Source: Bog-473 sp963838835 (GTDB lineage: Bacteria; Actinomycetota; Acidimicrobiia; Acidimicrobiales; RAAP-2). Taken from it: a stretch of 64,000 nt of DNA. Where the stretch lies: positions 1-64,000 of the forward strand of contig CAWITA010000006.1 in the NCBI GenBank assembly GCA_963838835.1. The letters are read 5' to 3'. Position numbers and translations under genes: made by a program. The notes under the pieces were generated by a model. It was given only the letters and a program-made list of their open reading frames with translations. It did no database searches and was not told where the DNA came from. Below, piece after piece: positions 52,977-61,490 of this stretch; positions within the stretch are counted from its first letter, which is position 1; each line of letters opens with the position of its first letter.

Positions 52977-53164
52977 GAGTGCGTCGTCCTCACCGGGCGT
53001 GATCGATGCGGACCATCGCCACCTCCTCGTCCGGATGTCTGCAAAAGCTTGCGCAGAGGTCTACCAGACTCCCCTCCGCCGGGGCGATCCCGAGGGCGCG
53101 GGCCTGTTACGGTGCGCCCGAACCCGCCGCTCGACCGATGCGGCCGCACCCCGGGGAGGCACGA

Positions 53165-53884
53165 TTGGCGACCTATGTCCTTGTCCACGGTGGCGGTCAC
53201 GGCGGCTGGTGCTATCAGCGCGTGGCACGCATCCTGCGATCGTCCCGGCACGAGGTCTACGCGCCCACCATGACCGGTCTGGGCGAACGGGCCCACCTGC
53301 TCGACGACAGGGTCGACTTGAACCGTCACATCGAGGACGTGACGGCAGTGCTGCACTACGAGGACCTGCGCGAGGTGATCCTGGTGGGTCACAGCTACGG
53401 CGGCATGGTGATCACCGGCGTGGCCGACAGGGCCGCCGAGCGCATTGGAAGGCTGGTGTACCTCGACGCGGCAACGCCCGCCAACGGCCAGTCGCTGCAC
53501 GACGTGGCCGGCCCGGTCATCGAGGCGGTGCGCCCCTTCGGCGCGGTGGTCGACGGGATGGAGCTGGTGCTGCTCCCCGCACCCGACGCCGGGCTCCTCT
53601 ACGGCGTAACCGACCCGGCCGATCTGGCCTGGATGGCCGAGCGCCTCACCCCTCATCCGTGGCTGTGCTTCACCCAACCACTCGAGCTCACCAACGAGGC
53701 CGCCCTGTGGGCGATCCCGCAATACCACATCGTGTGCACCTCGACCCTCGCCACCCGGGACCGCGCGCTGATGGACCGGGCACGTGCCGAGGGCCGACTC
53801 TGGGACATCGACACCGGCCACGACCTGATGATCACCGAACCAGAACGAGTCGCAGATGCGTTGCTCCAGGTCGCCGTTCCGTGA
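53165..53884 (+). CDS. alpha/beta hydrolase (EstC / salicylate-esterase-like)
   Basis: 239 residues: YVLVHGGGHGGWCYQRVARILRSSRHEVYAPTMTGLGERAHLLDDRVDLNRHIEDV, nucleophile in VGHSYGGMVITG, catalytic His in DTGHDLMITEPERVADALL. No signal peptide. I start at the TTG at 53165, since GGGGAGG lies in front; an in-frame ATG at 53138 is the alternative. Small esterase of the hydroxynitrile-lyase-like branch. Upstream of the binding protein gene at 54128 by 243 bases without other features. Confidence 0.82.
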   Translation: MATYVLVHGGGHGGWCYQRVARILRSSRHEVYAPTMTGLGERAHLLDDRVDLNRHIEDVTAVLHYEDLREVILVGHSYGGMVITGVADRAAERIGRLVYLDAATPANGQSLHDVAGPVIEAVRPFGAVVDGMELVLLPAPDAGLLYGVTDPADLAWMAERLTPHPWLCFTQPLELTNEAALWAIPQYHIVCTSTLATRDRALMDRARAEGRLWDIDTGHDLMITEPERVADALLQVAVP

Positions 53885-54127
53885 GGGGGGCGCCCAGGAC
53901 AACATGGTTGCTCGGCACGACACCGACCGGTCGAGCCTGACGGTTGGGCGACCGGCCCGACAAGAATTCGGTGGCGTTGGCGAAGCCTCCGGCAGCCGGG
54001 CGCAAGCCCCCCAACTGGGACAACAAGGCCCGCCCGGCGGAAGTGGACCGGCGTCCCCCGAACGCCGACCCCCCACGGGGGCACCGCGTTCTGCATAATG
54101 GCGCACGAGCAAAGCCAAGGGGGGCCC

Positions 54128-55390
54128 ATGTCTCACGTCTTCAGTCGGCACGCCGGAAGGTTCGCTCTGGCGACGCTGCTGCTCGCAGGCATCGTCGCCG
54201 TCGCCGGCACGGGGGGTACGAGCGCGGCCGGCGCGGCCACGTCGGCCTCACCCATCACCCTCGCGCTGATCACCTCCCTCACCGGCGAGGGAGCCTCCGA
54301 GTTCAGCCAGGCCCCGGCCGGGTTCAATGCCCGCATCGCGCTCCAGAACGCGCAGGGCGGGGTGAACGGGCACAAGATCTCGGGGATCGTCCTCGACGAC
54401 CAGACCAGCCCGACCGAGATCGCGACCGCGGTGCAGGACGCCCTCTCCAAGGGCGCCTTCGGCATCGTGTCGGACAGCCCTCTGTTCTTCCTGGCCGCGA
54501 AGTACCCGAACCAGCAGGGCGTGCCGGTCACCGGCGGCTTCTTCGACGGACCCGAGTGGGGCACCCCGCCCTATAACACCAACATGTTCGCTTCCGACGT
54601 CGGCAGTGTCGACCCGAAGTACCCGGTCAACACCGGGATCGGGGACTTCATGAAGGCCCACGGCGGGACCGTCCTCTGCTCGTACGGCTACGGCATCTCG
54701 CCTTCGTCGACCCGTTCGGCGATCGGCACCGCGGACTCCTTCGTGCGCGCCGGGGGCAAGGAAGGCGAGCTGGACACCTCCATCCCCTTCGGCAGCGTCG
54801 CCATGACCACGGAGGCGCTCGTGGCCAAGCAGAAGGGCTGTAATTCCTTCTACGCAGGACTGGACGACAACTCGAACTTCGCCCTGGCCACGGCGCTGAA
54901 GCAGGACGGGGTGAAGCCGAAGGTCGTCGTCTTCCCGACCGGGTACGAACCGGACGTCGTCGGCTCGCCGGCCTGGAGCGACTTGCAGGGCGGCTACTTC
55001 GACACGACCTTCCGCCCCTTCCAGCTCCCCAACGCCGGGACGCAGCAGATGCAGGCCGCGCTCGAGAAGTACGAGCACTTCAAGCCCGGGGCCTTCCCGA
55101 ACTTCAGCCAGTACGAGTCGTGGCTCGGCGCTGACCTCATGATCAAGGGCCTCGAGCTGGCCGGCAAGAACCCCACCCGAGCCGGCGTGATCAGCGCCCT
55201 GCGCAACATCAAGTCCTACAACGGCAACGGCCTGCTGCCGGAGACCATCGACTACGCCACCGTCTTTGGCCACGACCCGGCCAAGTCGTGCGGGTGGTAC
55301 ATGATCGCCGAGAAGAAGGGGTTCGTCCCCGCCTCGAGCCAGACCACGTGCGGTACGGATATTCCGGGCACGACGACCGTCTCGGGGTGA
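54128..55390 (+). CDS. LivK-type substrate-binding protein without own permease
   Basis: 420 residues, exported (RFALATLLLAGIVAVAG to AGAA). The mature part begins ASPITLALITSLTGEGASEFSQAPAGFNARIALQNAQGGVNGHKISGIVLDDQTSPTEIATAVQDAL and ends in a loop with a C-x12-16 pair. Start ATG at 54128 after AAGGGGGG. No permease or ATPase genes adjoin on its strand, so it may feed the fused system at 47.8-53 kb, whose start lies about 1.1 kb away on the other strand, or be a sensor. Confidence 0.86.
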   Translation: MSHVFSRHAGRFALATLLLAGIVAVAGTGGTSAAGAATSASPITLALITSLTGEGASEFSQAPAGFNARIALQNAQGGVNGHKISGIVLDDQTSPTEIATAVQDALSKGAFGIVSDSPLFFLAAKYPNQQGVPVTGGFFDGPEWGTPPYNTNMFASDVGSVDPKYPVNTGIGDFMKAHGGTVLCSYGYGISPSSTRSAIGTADSFVRAGGKEGELDTSIPFGSVAMTTEALVAKQKGCNSFYAGLDDNSNFALATALKQDGVKPKVVVFPTGYEPDVVGSPAWSDLQGGYFDTTFRPFQLPNAGTQQMQAALEKYEHFKPGAFPNFSQYESWLGADLMIKGLELAGKNPTRAGVISALRNIKSYNGNGLLPETIDYATVFGHDPAKSCGWYMIAEKKGFVPASSQTTCGTDIPGTTTVSG

Positions 55391-55393
55391 GCC

Positions 55394-55420
55394 CGGACTG
55401 AGCCGCCCCGCGTCAGTCCG
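55394..55420. terminator. bidirectional hairpin between convergent binding-protein and TetR genes
   Basis: CGGACTGA and TCAGTCCG form a perfect 8-bp stem with an 11-base loop. The right arm includes the TetR stop codon. No U-tract. Suits termination from both sides. Confidence 0.5.
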
Positions 55421-56048
55421 TCCTGGAGACGGCGGGCCAAAGCTCATCCGCCCGTGCGGCGGACCGGTCCCCCTCGAGCCGGCGGATGAAGCCCTCCACG
55501 AAGGCGACGGTCTCGGCGTGACCGCTGGACATGCCGAGGGCCTCGTGCTCGATGCCGAGGAACCGGGAGATGCTCGACAGCAGAACGGTGCACACGATGG
55601 GTGGGAGGTCGGCGCTGTCGACGTCGTGCCGCTCGAACAGCTTGCGGAACCCGTTCAGTTGCTCGGACCGAAACCGCTCGGCCGAGGCGGCGATCTCGGC
55701 CCGGATGGCCTTGCGGTGGTTCGCCAGGGCGATGAACTCCATGGTGAGCGCCGTGCCCCGGGGATCGCGGCTGTAGTCCCACAATGCCCACAGCGGCTGG
55801 TCGGACGCGAGCGCTCGAGACTGTCGTTCGAGTCCCTCTTCGACTCGTCTGCGATGGATCGCCAGGAACAAATCGTCCATCGTGCGGAAGTAATAGTGGA
55901 CGAGCTGCGGTTTCAGCTGGGCCTTCGCCGCCACCCGCCTCGAGGTCACCGCGGCGTAGCCCTCGTCGAGCATGAGCTGTTCTGCAGCGTCCACCAGGAT
56001 GGCTCGAGTCTTCGACGTCTCGGTGCCGATCCGGCGGCGCGAGCTCAC
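55413..56048 (-). CDS. TetR-family regulator of the P450 unit
   Basis: 211 residues: TSKTRAILVDAAEQLMLDEGYAAVTSRRVAAKAQLKPQLVHYYFRTMDDLFLAIHRR gives the helix-turn-helix; the C-terminal part has LPPIVCTVLLSSISRFLGIE. Start GTG at 56048, one base after the SDR stop (TAAGGTG). As last gene of P450-SDR-TetR it is probably autoregulated. A palindrome in the promoter of the unit (58106-58118) is the candidate operator. Confidence 0.87.
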   Translation of the reverse strand: MSSRRRIGTETSKTRAILVDAAEQLMLDEGYAAVTSRRVAAKAQLKPQLVHYYFRTMDDLFLAIHRRRVEEGLERQSRALASDQPLWALWDYSRDPRGTALTMEFIALANHRKAIRAEIAASAERFRSEQLNGFRKLFERHDVDSADLPPIVCTVLLSSISRFLGIEHEALGMSSGHAETVAFVEGFIRRLEGDRSAARADELWPAVSRTD

Positions 56049-56049
56049 C

Positions 56050-56796
56050 TTAGAGGTACATGCCCCCGTTGACGCCGATCAACTGTCCGGTGATGTATCC
56101 GGCCTCCTCGGAGCACAGGAAGGAGCAGGCGGCGGCGATGTCCTCGGAGGTCCCGGCCCGTCCGAGCGGCACCATCTTGCCCAGCTGGTCGATGCTCGGC
56201 ACGTTCCCGAGTCCCTCGGCGTGCCGCGCCATCGGCGTGTCGACGATCGTCGGCGGAATGGTGTTGACCGTGACACCGTTGCGCGCGAACTCTCGCGCAA
56301 ACGCCTTGGTGAGCCCGATGACACCTCCCTTGGACGCGACGTAGTGCGCCATGTTGGGTGCGCCCGACTGGGCGCTCGACGACGAGATCGTCACGATCCG
56401 GCCCCACCCGGCGGCCACCATGTCCGCGACGGCCAGTTGCATGCAGGTGAAGGTCCCGGTGAGGTTGACGGCCAGCAGCCGGTCCCACCGCTCGGGCGTG
56501 ATGTCGAGCGCCGCGTCGAAGGCCTCGATGCCGGCGCTGGTGACGAGGATCGTGACCGGTCCGAGGTCGGCCCGCACCGCCGTGAAGACCTGTTCCAGAC
56601 CGCTCCGGTCGGCGACGTCGACCGCGAACGGCGCCACCTTGTGCCCTCGCTCGGCGAGCTCGGCGGCGGCCGCCCGCACGCCCTCACCGTTGAGATCGAG
56701 CAACGCCACGGCGTTGCCGTCTGCGGCAAGTCGCCGGGCGATGCCGAGGCCCATGCCCGAGGCGGCGCCGGTCACGACGGCGACCCGGCCGCTCAC
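56050..56796 (-). CDS. short-chain dehydrogenase/reductase (paralog of the SDR at 61491)
   Basis: 248-residue SDR: AVVTGAASGMGLGIARRLAADG, LLDLNG (acidic, NAD type), ILVTSAGIEAFDAALDITPERWDRLLAVNLTGTF, GRIVTISSSSAQSGAPNMAHYVASKGGVIGLTKA, NTIPPTIVDTPMA, GQLIGVNGGMYL. Nearly every motif is shared with the SDR at 61491. The start GTG overlaps the P450 stop (GTGA), so an oxidised P450 product may be its substrate. Confidence 0.9.
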   Translation of the reverse strand: MSGRVAVVTGAASGMGLGIARRLAADGNAVALLDLNGEGVRAAAAELAERGHKVAPFAVDVADRSGLEQVFTAVRADLGPVTILVTSAGIEAFDAALDITPERWDRLLAVNLTGTFTCMQLAVADMVAAGWGRIVTISSSSAQSGAPNMAHYVASKGGVIGLTKAFAREFARNGVTVNTIPPTIVDTPMARHAEGLGNVPSIDQLGKMVPLGRAGTSEDIAAACSFLCSEEAGYITGQLIGVNGGMYL

Positions 56797-58070
56797 CGTG
56801 CCGCCTCGAGCGGGGTGAACTCGATGTGCAGGTCGTGCAGCCCGCGCAGGACCCAGGTCGGCTCGTACGTGAAGTGTCGGTCACCGGGCGGACCGTGGTG
56901 CTCCTCCGAGAGCCGGATGTCCCGCATCCGGTCGAGGATGCGCTCGATGCTGACCCGTCCCTCCACGCGGGCCAACGGCCCCCCGGGACAGGAGTGGGCC
57001 CCCCGGCCGAAGGCCATGTGTTCCTTGGCGTTGGCCCGGTCCAGGCGGAACTCGGCCGGACAGTCGAACCGCCGGGGGTCGCGGTTCGCCGCGCCGTTGA
57101 GGATCATGACGGGGGTGCCCGCCTCGATGTCCACCCCGCCGACCGAGGTGGCGCGCCGGGCCAGGCGGAAATCGGCCTTGACCGGGCTCTCGATGCGCAG
57201 GGCCTCCTCGATGAAGTCCGGGATGCGCTCCCGGTGGGCTCGGAGCTCGTCCTGGAGCTCGGGGTACTCGCAGAGGTACTTCAGGCCGACGGCCAGCAGG
57301 CGGGCCGTCGTCTCCTGGCCGGCCGCGAAGAGGAACGTGGCCGTCCGCACGACATTCGTCACCTCGGGGGTGGAACCGTCTGGGTAGGTGGCCAGCGCCA
57401 AGTGGGTCAACACGTCCTCCCGCGGCTCTCGCCGGCGGTCCTCGAGGTAGGCCGCGAACCAGTCGTCGAGCCACGCCAACGCGTTGCCCTGCACCTGCTC
57501 ACCGGCCACGGCCCCCGGGTTGCCGGTCAGTCCGAAGCCTCGGCGGAACCGCTCGTGATCGTCCTCGGGCACGCCCAGGACGTCGGCCACGGTGAGCATG
57601 GCGAAGGGCTGGGCGTAGGCGCTGATGAACTCGCAACGGCCCGCGCCGACGAACTGGTCGAGTTGGGCGTCGGCGAGGCGCCACATAAAGGCTTCGTTGT
57701 CCTTGAGGCGTTTCGGGGTCAACAAGCGCATGATCAGCGCGCGCTCTCGGGTGTGGGCCGGGGGGTCCATCGTGACCATGTGCTCGCTCATCGGGAGTTG
57801 ATCGCGGTAGCGGTCGATGATGCCGCCGACGTCGTCCCCCTCGAGCGGCACGGGGAAGGTCGCAAACGGGCCGATGACCGAATTGCACGAGGAGAACGTC
57901 TCGACGTCTCGATAGATGTCCGACGCCTCGTCGTAGCCCGAGACGGCGACCACCCCGTGGTGCTCGGTCGCCACGACGGGGCATTGCGCCCGCAGGTGGT
58001 CGAAGTACGGGTACGGGTCCTCGATCAGGGACTGGTCGGTGAAGAAGTCAACAGAGTCGTAGTTCGCCAC
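56793..58070 (-). CDS. cytochrome P450
   Basis: 425 residues. I-helix FLFAAGQETTARLLAVG (Ala-Gly-Gln-Glu-Thr-Thr), EEALRIESP (ExxR), heme loop MAFGRGAHSCPGGPLARVEGR with Cys. Early motif TMDPPAHTRERALIMRLLTPKRLKDNEAFMW is usual. Start: GTG at 58070 (ANYDSVDFFTDQ) with GGAG eight bases before; an ATG at 58097 gives nine more residues and is near the predicted transcription start. A ferredoxin gene lies just upstream (58219), an SDR overlaps downstream. Confidence 0.9.
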   Translation of the reverse strand: MANYDSVDFFTDQSLIEDPYPYFDHLRAQCPVVATEHHGVVAVSGYDEASDIYRDVETFSSCNSVIGPFATFPVPLEGDDVGGIIDRYRDQLPMSEHMVTMDPPAHTRERALIMRLLTPKRLKDNEAFMWRLADAQLDQFVGAGRCEFISAYAQPFAMLTVADVLGVPEDDHERFRRGFGLTGNPGAVAGEQVQGNALAWLDDWFAAYLEDRRREPREDVLTHLALATYPDGSTPEVTNVVRTATFLFAAGQETTARLLAVGLKYLCEYPELQDELRAHRERIPDFIEEALRIESPVKADFRLARRATSVGGVDIEAGTPVMILNGAANRDPRRFDCPAEFRLDRANAKEHMAFGRGAHSCPGGPLARVEGRVSIERILDRMRDIRLSEEHHGPPGDRHFTYEPTWVLRGLHDLHIEFTPLEAAR

Positions 58071-58105
58071 GGCAGCTCCGATCCCGGTCCCCTCCATGCT
58101 GTGCA

Positions 58106-58137
58106 GATGCTTAGCATCGGGTCGCGGTCCAGGTCAA
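58106..58137 (-). promoter_or_regulatory. promoter and palindromic operator of the P450-SDR-TetR unit
   Basis: On the minus strand TTGACC (58137-58132) and TAAGCA (58113-58108) are 18 bases apart. The -10 box lies within a 13-bp palindrome GATGCT-T-AGCATC (58106-58118). The arrangement fits repression by the TetR that ends this unit (inference). Confidence 0.5.
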
Positions 58138-58218
58138 CCGTGATCCTGCGGGTCGACCACCGGCTCGTCGAGCCCCCCGCCGGATCGGCGGCCGGCCTCA
58201 ATCCTCGATGGGTGGCCC

Positions 58219-58410
58219 TCAGTCCTCGATGGAGATGGCGTGTTTCGGGCAGGTCCGCACCGCGGCCTCGACCTTCTCACGCAGCTCCTCGGGGGGGTTC
58301 TCGTCGAGCACGTAGAGGAAGTCGTCGTCGCGTACCTCGAAGACCTCGGGTGCGGCCGCCATGCACAGGGCGTTGCTCTCGCACAGGTCGAAATCGACGA
58401 CGACACGCAT
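58219..58410 (-). CDS. 3Fe-4S ferredoxin, P450 partner
   Basis: 63 residues: VVVDFDLCESNALCMAAAPEVFEVRDDDFLYVLDEN and VRTCPKHAISIED. Three cysteines (CxxxxxC plus distal CP); unlike the 29-kb ferredoxin, an Asn replaces the His of CxxHxxC. Start ATG at 58410 after GGGAGGAAAG; the frame is open upstream to 58545 but that part is not needed. Sits between HIBADH and P450. Confidence 0.9.
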   Translation of the reverse strand: MRVVVDFDLCESNALCMAAAPEVFEVRDDDFLYVLDENPPEELREKVEAAVRTCPKHAISIED

Positions 58411-58472
58411 CAGCTTTCCTCCCGGGCCGTTCGGCGCTCGGCCCATGCTACGGGCACACGACACGGCGAGTC

Positions 58473-59333
58473 TCATCCCGATTCGACGAACGGGTAGATG
58501 CGGGTGAAGTCGGCTCCGGGCTCGGCGGCCGCGAAGCGCTCCCACACCGTGGCGGTAACCCGACCGAGCGTGTCCGGCCCGCCTTGTGCCTCCACGGCAC
58601 CGAGATAGAGCCGCAAGTCCTTGGCCATCAGCGCGTTGGCAAAGCCGGCGGCGTAGCGGCCGGTGAGCACGTGGTTGGGGAACTTGTCGCTCGTGGCGGT
58701 GCTCTGCCCGCTGGAGGCGTTGAGCACCTCGAGCATGGTCTCCATGTCGAGCCCCACCGACACCCCGAACGCGACCGCCTCGCTGGTGGCCGCCAACGAC
58801 GTGGCGGAAAGGAAGTTGTTGGCCAGCTTGAGGGCCTGCGCCATGCCGGGCCGGTCCCCGACGCGGCGCCGGCGGTCACTCAGGCCGGCCAGCACCCGAT
58901 CCACCGCCCGGCACGCGGGCTCCGTGCCGGCGTACATGACCGAGAGCGTGCGGGCTCGGGCGCCCGCGATGCCGCCCGACACCGGGGCGTCGACGTAGCC
59001 GATCCCGGCCGCCGAGCACAGCCCGTCGAGGGACCGGGCGGCGGCCACGCCGATCGTCGAGGTGTCCACGACGTGCGTCACCCGTCGGTCGGGTGTGTCC
59101 GCCAGCTCCCGCGCCACCTGCTCGGACGCAGCCCCGTCCGGGAGGCTGCACACCACGACGTCAGCTCGACGGGCGACTTCGGCGAGCGCGGGCGCGAAGG
59201 TCGCGCCGTCGGGGCTGCGGCCCCGACCAGCCACGTCGTGCGTGACGACGGCGTGGCCCGCGCCGACGAGGTTGTCCGCCAGGACGCTCCCCATGTTGCC
59301 GAGGCCGACGACGCCGGTGGTCGCCGTGGTCAC
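58473..59333 (-). CDS. 3-hydroxyisobutyrate-dehydrogenase-like (HIBADH family) NAD-binding protein
   Basis: 286 residues: TGVVGLGNMGSVLADNLVGAGHAVVTHDVAGR (nucleotide loop), VVDTSTIGVAAARSLDG, YVDAPVSGGIAGARARTLSVMYAG (substrate loop), GMAQALKLANNFLSATSLAATSEAVAFG with the catalytic Lys of the K-x2-N-N pattern, and AKDLRLYLGAVEAQG. Oxidises beta-hydroxy acids or reduces semialdehydes. Forty-three bases after the amidohydrolase, in one operon with TauD and SDR. Confidence 0.88.
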   Translation of the reverse strand: MTTATTGVVGLGNMGSVLADNLVGAGHAVVTHDVAGRGRSPDGATFAPALAEVARRADVVVCSLPDGAASEQVARELADTPDRRVTHVVDTSTIGVAAARSLDGLCSAAGIGYVDAPVSGGIAGARARTLSVMYAGTEPACRAVDRVLAGLSDRRRRVGDRPGMAQALKLANNFLSATSLAATSEAVAFGVSVGLDMETMLEVLNASSGQSTATSDKFPNHVLTGRYAAGFANALMAKDLRLYLGAVEAQGGPDTLGRVTATVWERFAAAEPGADFTRIYPFVESG

Positions 59334-59376
59334 GAGGTGCGCTCGGCGTTGGGTCGGTGGAAGGAGGAACCGGACA

Positions 59377-60621
59377 TCAAGGACGCTTGTAGACCTGGCC
59401 GTCCTTCATCACGAAGCGCACGTCCTTGGTCACCTTGATGTCCTCGGACGGGTCGCCGGGCACCGCGATGACGTCGGCCAGGTAGCCGGCCGCGAGGCGG
59501 CCGAGGTCGTGCCCGCGCTCGATCAGGTCCGCGCTGGTGAGCGTCGCCGCCTGCAGCGCCTGCATCGGCGTCATGCCGCGGTCGACCATGGCGATCAGCT
59601 CGTCGGCCTGCGTCCCGTGCGGGATGGCCGGTGCGTCGGAGCCACAGGCGATCTTGACGCCGGCCGCGACCGCCTTGCCGAACATTTGGCGGGCCTGTGG
59701 GAAGATCTCCGCCGCCTTCTTCTGCAGGATCGGGTGGATCCGGTCTATCGCCATGTGATCGGCCAGGGCGGTGGTGCCGACGAGAAAGGTCTCGTGTTCG
59801 ACCATCAACTTGATCGTGTCGTCACTGGCCAGCGATCCGTGCTCGATGCAGTCGACCCCGGCCCGGATGCAGGCCCGGATGCCGGCGTCGCCGTGGGCGT
59901 GCGCGGCCACCCGCAGCCCGTTGCGGTGGGCCTCGTCGACGATGGCGGCCAGCTCCTCGTCGGAGTACTGCTGCGCCCCGGCCGCACTGCTGAAGGACAT
60001 GACGCCGCCCGAGGCCGAGATCTTGATGAGCTTGGCCCCGTACTTGATCTGGTAACGGACGGCCTTGCGGACCTCGGCGACCCCGTTGGCGATGCCCGAT
60101 TCCACGCTCTGGGGCATGATGCCCGGCGCGAGCCCCTGGAACATCGTCGGATCGAGGTGACCGCCCGTCGGGGTGATGGCGTGACCGGCCGGGAAGATGC
60201 GCGGTCCCGGGAACCAGCCTTGGTCCACGGCGCGGGCCAGGTCGACATCGAGCAGGAACCCGGCCGTGTAGACCATCAGGCCGAGGTTGCGCACGGTGGT
60301 GAAGCCGGCCATGAGCGTGGTCGCGCAGTTGACGGCCCCGCGCAGCGTCCGGTACACGGGTGAATCCTTCACCCCGTGCATCGGGTCGGGCAGCCCTTCG
60401 GGTCCGCCCGGACCCCCGATGAGCATGTTGAGCTCCATGTCCATGAGGCCGGGGAGCAGCGTCACGTCGCCGAGGTCGATCTCGGTCGCGGCGTCGGGCC
60501 GCTCGGTGGCACCCACCCCCACGATCTCGTTGCCGTCGACGACGATGACGGCCGGGGATTGCACCTCGCCGGCCTCGACGTCGACCCACCGGTCGGCCCG
60601 CAAGATGGTCACGTCACTCAT
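59377..60621 (-). CDS. amidohydrolase family protein lacking the N-terminal HxH metal motif
   Basis: 414 residues of the prolidase/imidazolonepropionase-like amidohydrolase branch. Where family members read D-x-H-x-H after LLPGLxD, this one reads LLPGLMDMELNMLIGG: Glu63 and Asn65 stand for the two His. Other metal positions remain: Lys in KLIKISASGGVMS, His in RVAAHAHG and CIEHGS, Asp in KIACGSDAPAIPHG. AGFTTVRNLGL and DLGRLAAGYLADVIAVPGDP are conserved. Either one metal site is lost or this is a subfamily with different ligands. ATG at 60621 after GAAGAGGAG. Confidence 0.85.
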   Translation of the reverse strand: MSDVTILRADRWVDVEAGEVQSPAVIVVDGNEIVGVGATERPDAATEIDLGDVTLLPGLMDMELNMLIGGPGGPEGLPDPMHGVKDSPVYRTLRGAVNCATTLMAGFTTVRNLGLMVYTAGFLLDVDLARAVDQGWFPGPRIFPAGHAITPTGGHLDPTMFQGLAPGIMPQSVESGIANGVAEVRKAVRYQIKYGAKLIKISASGGVMSFSSAAGAQQYSDEELAAIVDEAHRNGLRVAAHAHGDAGIRACIRAGVDCIEHGSLASDDTIKLMVEHETFLVGTTALADHMAIDRIHPILQKKAAEIFPQARQMFGKAVAAGVKIACGSDAPAIPHGTQADELIAMVDRGMTPMQALQAATLTSADLIERGHDLGRLAAGYLADVIAVPGDPSEDIKVTKDVRFVMKDGQVYKRP

Positions 60622-60650
60622 GGCGGTTTCTCCTCTTCGATCGATCGGGC

Positions 60651-61481
60651 TCAACGTATGGGCTCGTCGCCGCTCATGGTCGTGCGGTGCATCTCGCGGG
60701 CGGAGGACGGGTCGTAGGTGCAGGCGCGGTGCATGACGCCGGTGTTGTCCCAGATGACAAGGTCGCCCACGGCCCACTCGTGGCGGTAGACCCGTTCGGG
60801 CACCGTCGCCCGCGCCAGCAGGTCCGCGAGGAGTGCCCTGCCCTCGTCCCTGTCCATGCCAACGACGTGTGACGCCGTGGCGCCGATGACCAGGGAGCGT
60901 CGCCCGGAGCGGTGCTGCCAGACGAGGGGGTGCTCCTTGTCGGGCTTCTCCCGCCAGCACGCGAGCTCAGCGGGCAAGGGGTCCGGGTTGGCCAATCGCT
61001 GCGAAGCCTCGAAGGCATGGACGACGCGGAGCCCTTCGTAACGCCGCTTGTCCTCGTCGTTGAGAGCCTCGTAGGCCGCATAGGTGCTGGCGAACTCGGT
61101 CTCTCCGCCGGTGGCGGCAACGGTGTGCGCGCTCAGCACCGTCGCTTTCGTCGGAACGTCGTCTTGCGCGCCATCAATGTGCCAGTAGAACGTCCCCCGT
61201 GTGTAATCGGCCGTTCGGCTCTTCGCAGGGTCGAGCGACACGATGTAGATGGGGGGGGCGGCGGCAGGCTTGGCCTTGCCGACGTCATCGAGTTTCTTGG
61301 TGAAGGCAGACTGCGTGTCGTCGTCGACGTGCAGCTCGCGGAAGACCAGGGCGCCGTGCTCCTCGAGTGCTTCCATGCACGCCGTCGGCAACGCGTCGTC
61401 AGTGAGCAGTCGGTCCCGCTCGACGCCCAGAACCTCCGCACCGACGCTCGCTCCGAGCCCCTCGATCGTGATGGCTCCCAT
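60651..61481 (-). CDS. TauD/TfdA-family Fe(II)/2-oxoglutarate dioxygenase
   Basis: 276 residues. Iron ligands: YWHIDGAQD (HxD) and VIWDNTGVMHRACTYD (His); 2-oxoglutarate Arg in REMHRTTMSGD; HGALVFRELHVDDDTQ in front. The family hydroxylates sulfonates, phenoxyacids, pyrimidines, alkyl sulfates and others to release them. The start ATG at 61481 follows the SDR stop by nine bases and the amidohydrolase ATG is 29 bases downstream. Confidence 0.9.
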   Translation of the reverse strand: MGAITIEGLGASVGAEVLGVERDRLLTDDALPTACMEALEEHGALVFRELHVDDDTQSAFTKKLDDVGKAKPAAAPPIYIVSLDPAKSRTADYTRGTFYWHIDGAQDDVPTKATVLSAHTVAATGGETEFASTYAAYEALNDEDKRRYEGLRVVHAFEASQRLANPDPLPAELACWREKPDKEHPLVWQHRSGRRSLVIGATASHVVGMDRDEGRALLADLLARATVPERVYRHEWAVGDLVIWDNTGVMHRACTYDPSSAREMHRTTMSGDEPIR

Positions 61482-61490
61482 GGCCGACTC

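Noticed and set aside
51012..53273. 753-codon plus-strand frame opposite the MFS-LivF gene
   Set aside because: Asp/Glu/Arg/Gly-rich nonsense with no domain; the other strand has a complete MFS and ATPase.
56826..59438. 870-codon plus-strand frame opposite P450, ferredoxin and HIBADH
   Set aside because: Spans three well-supported genes in antisense; composition is that of a shadow frame.
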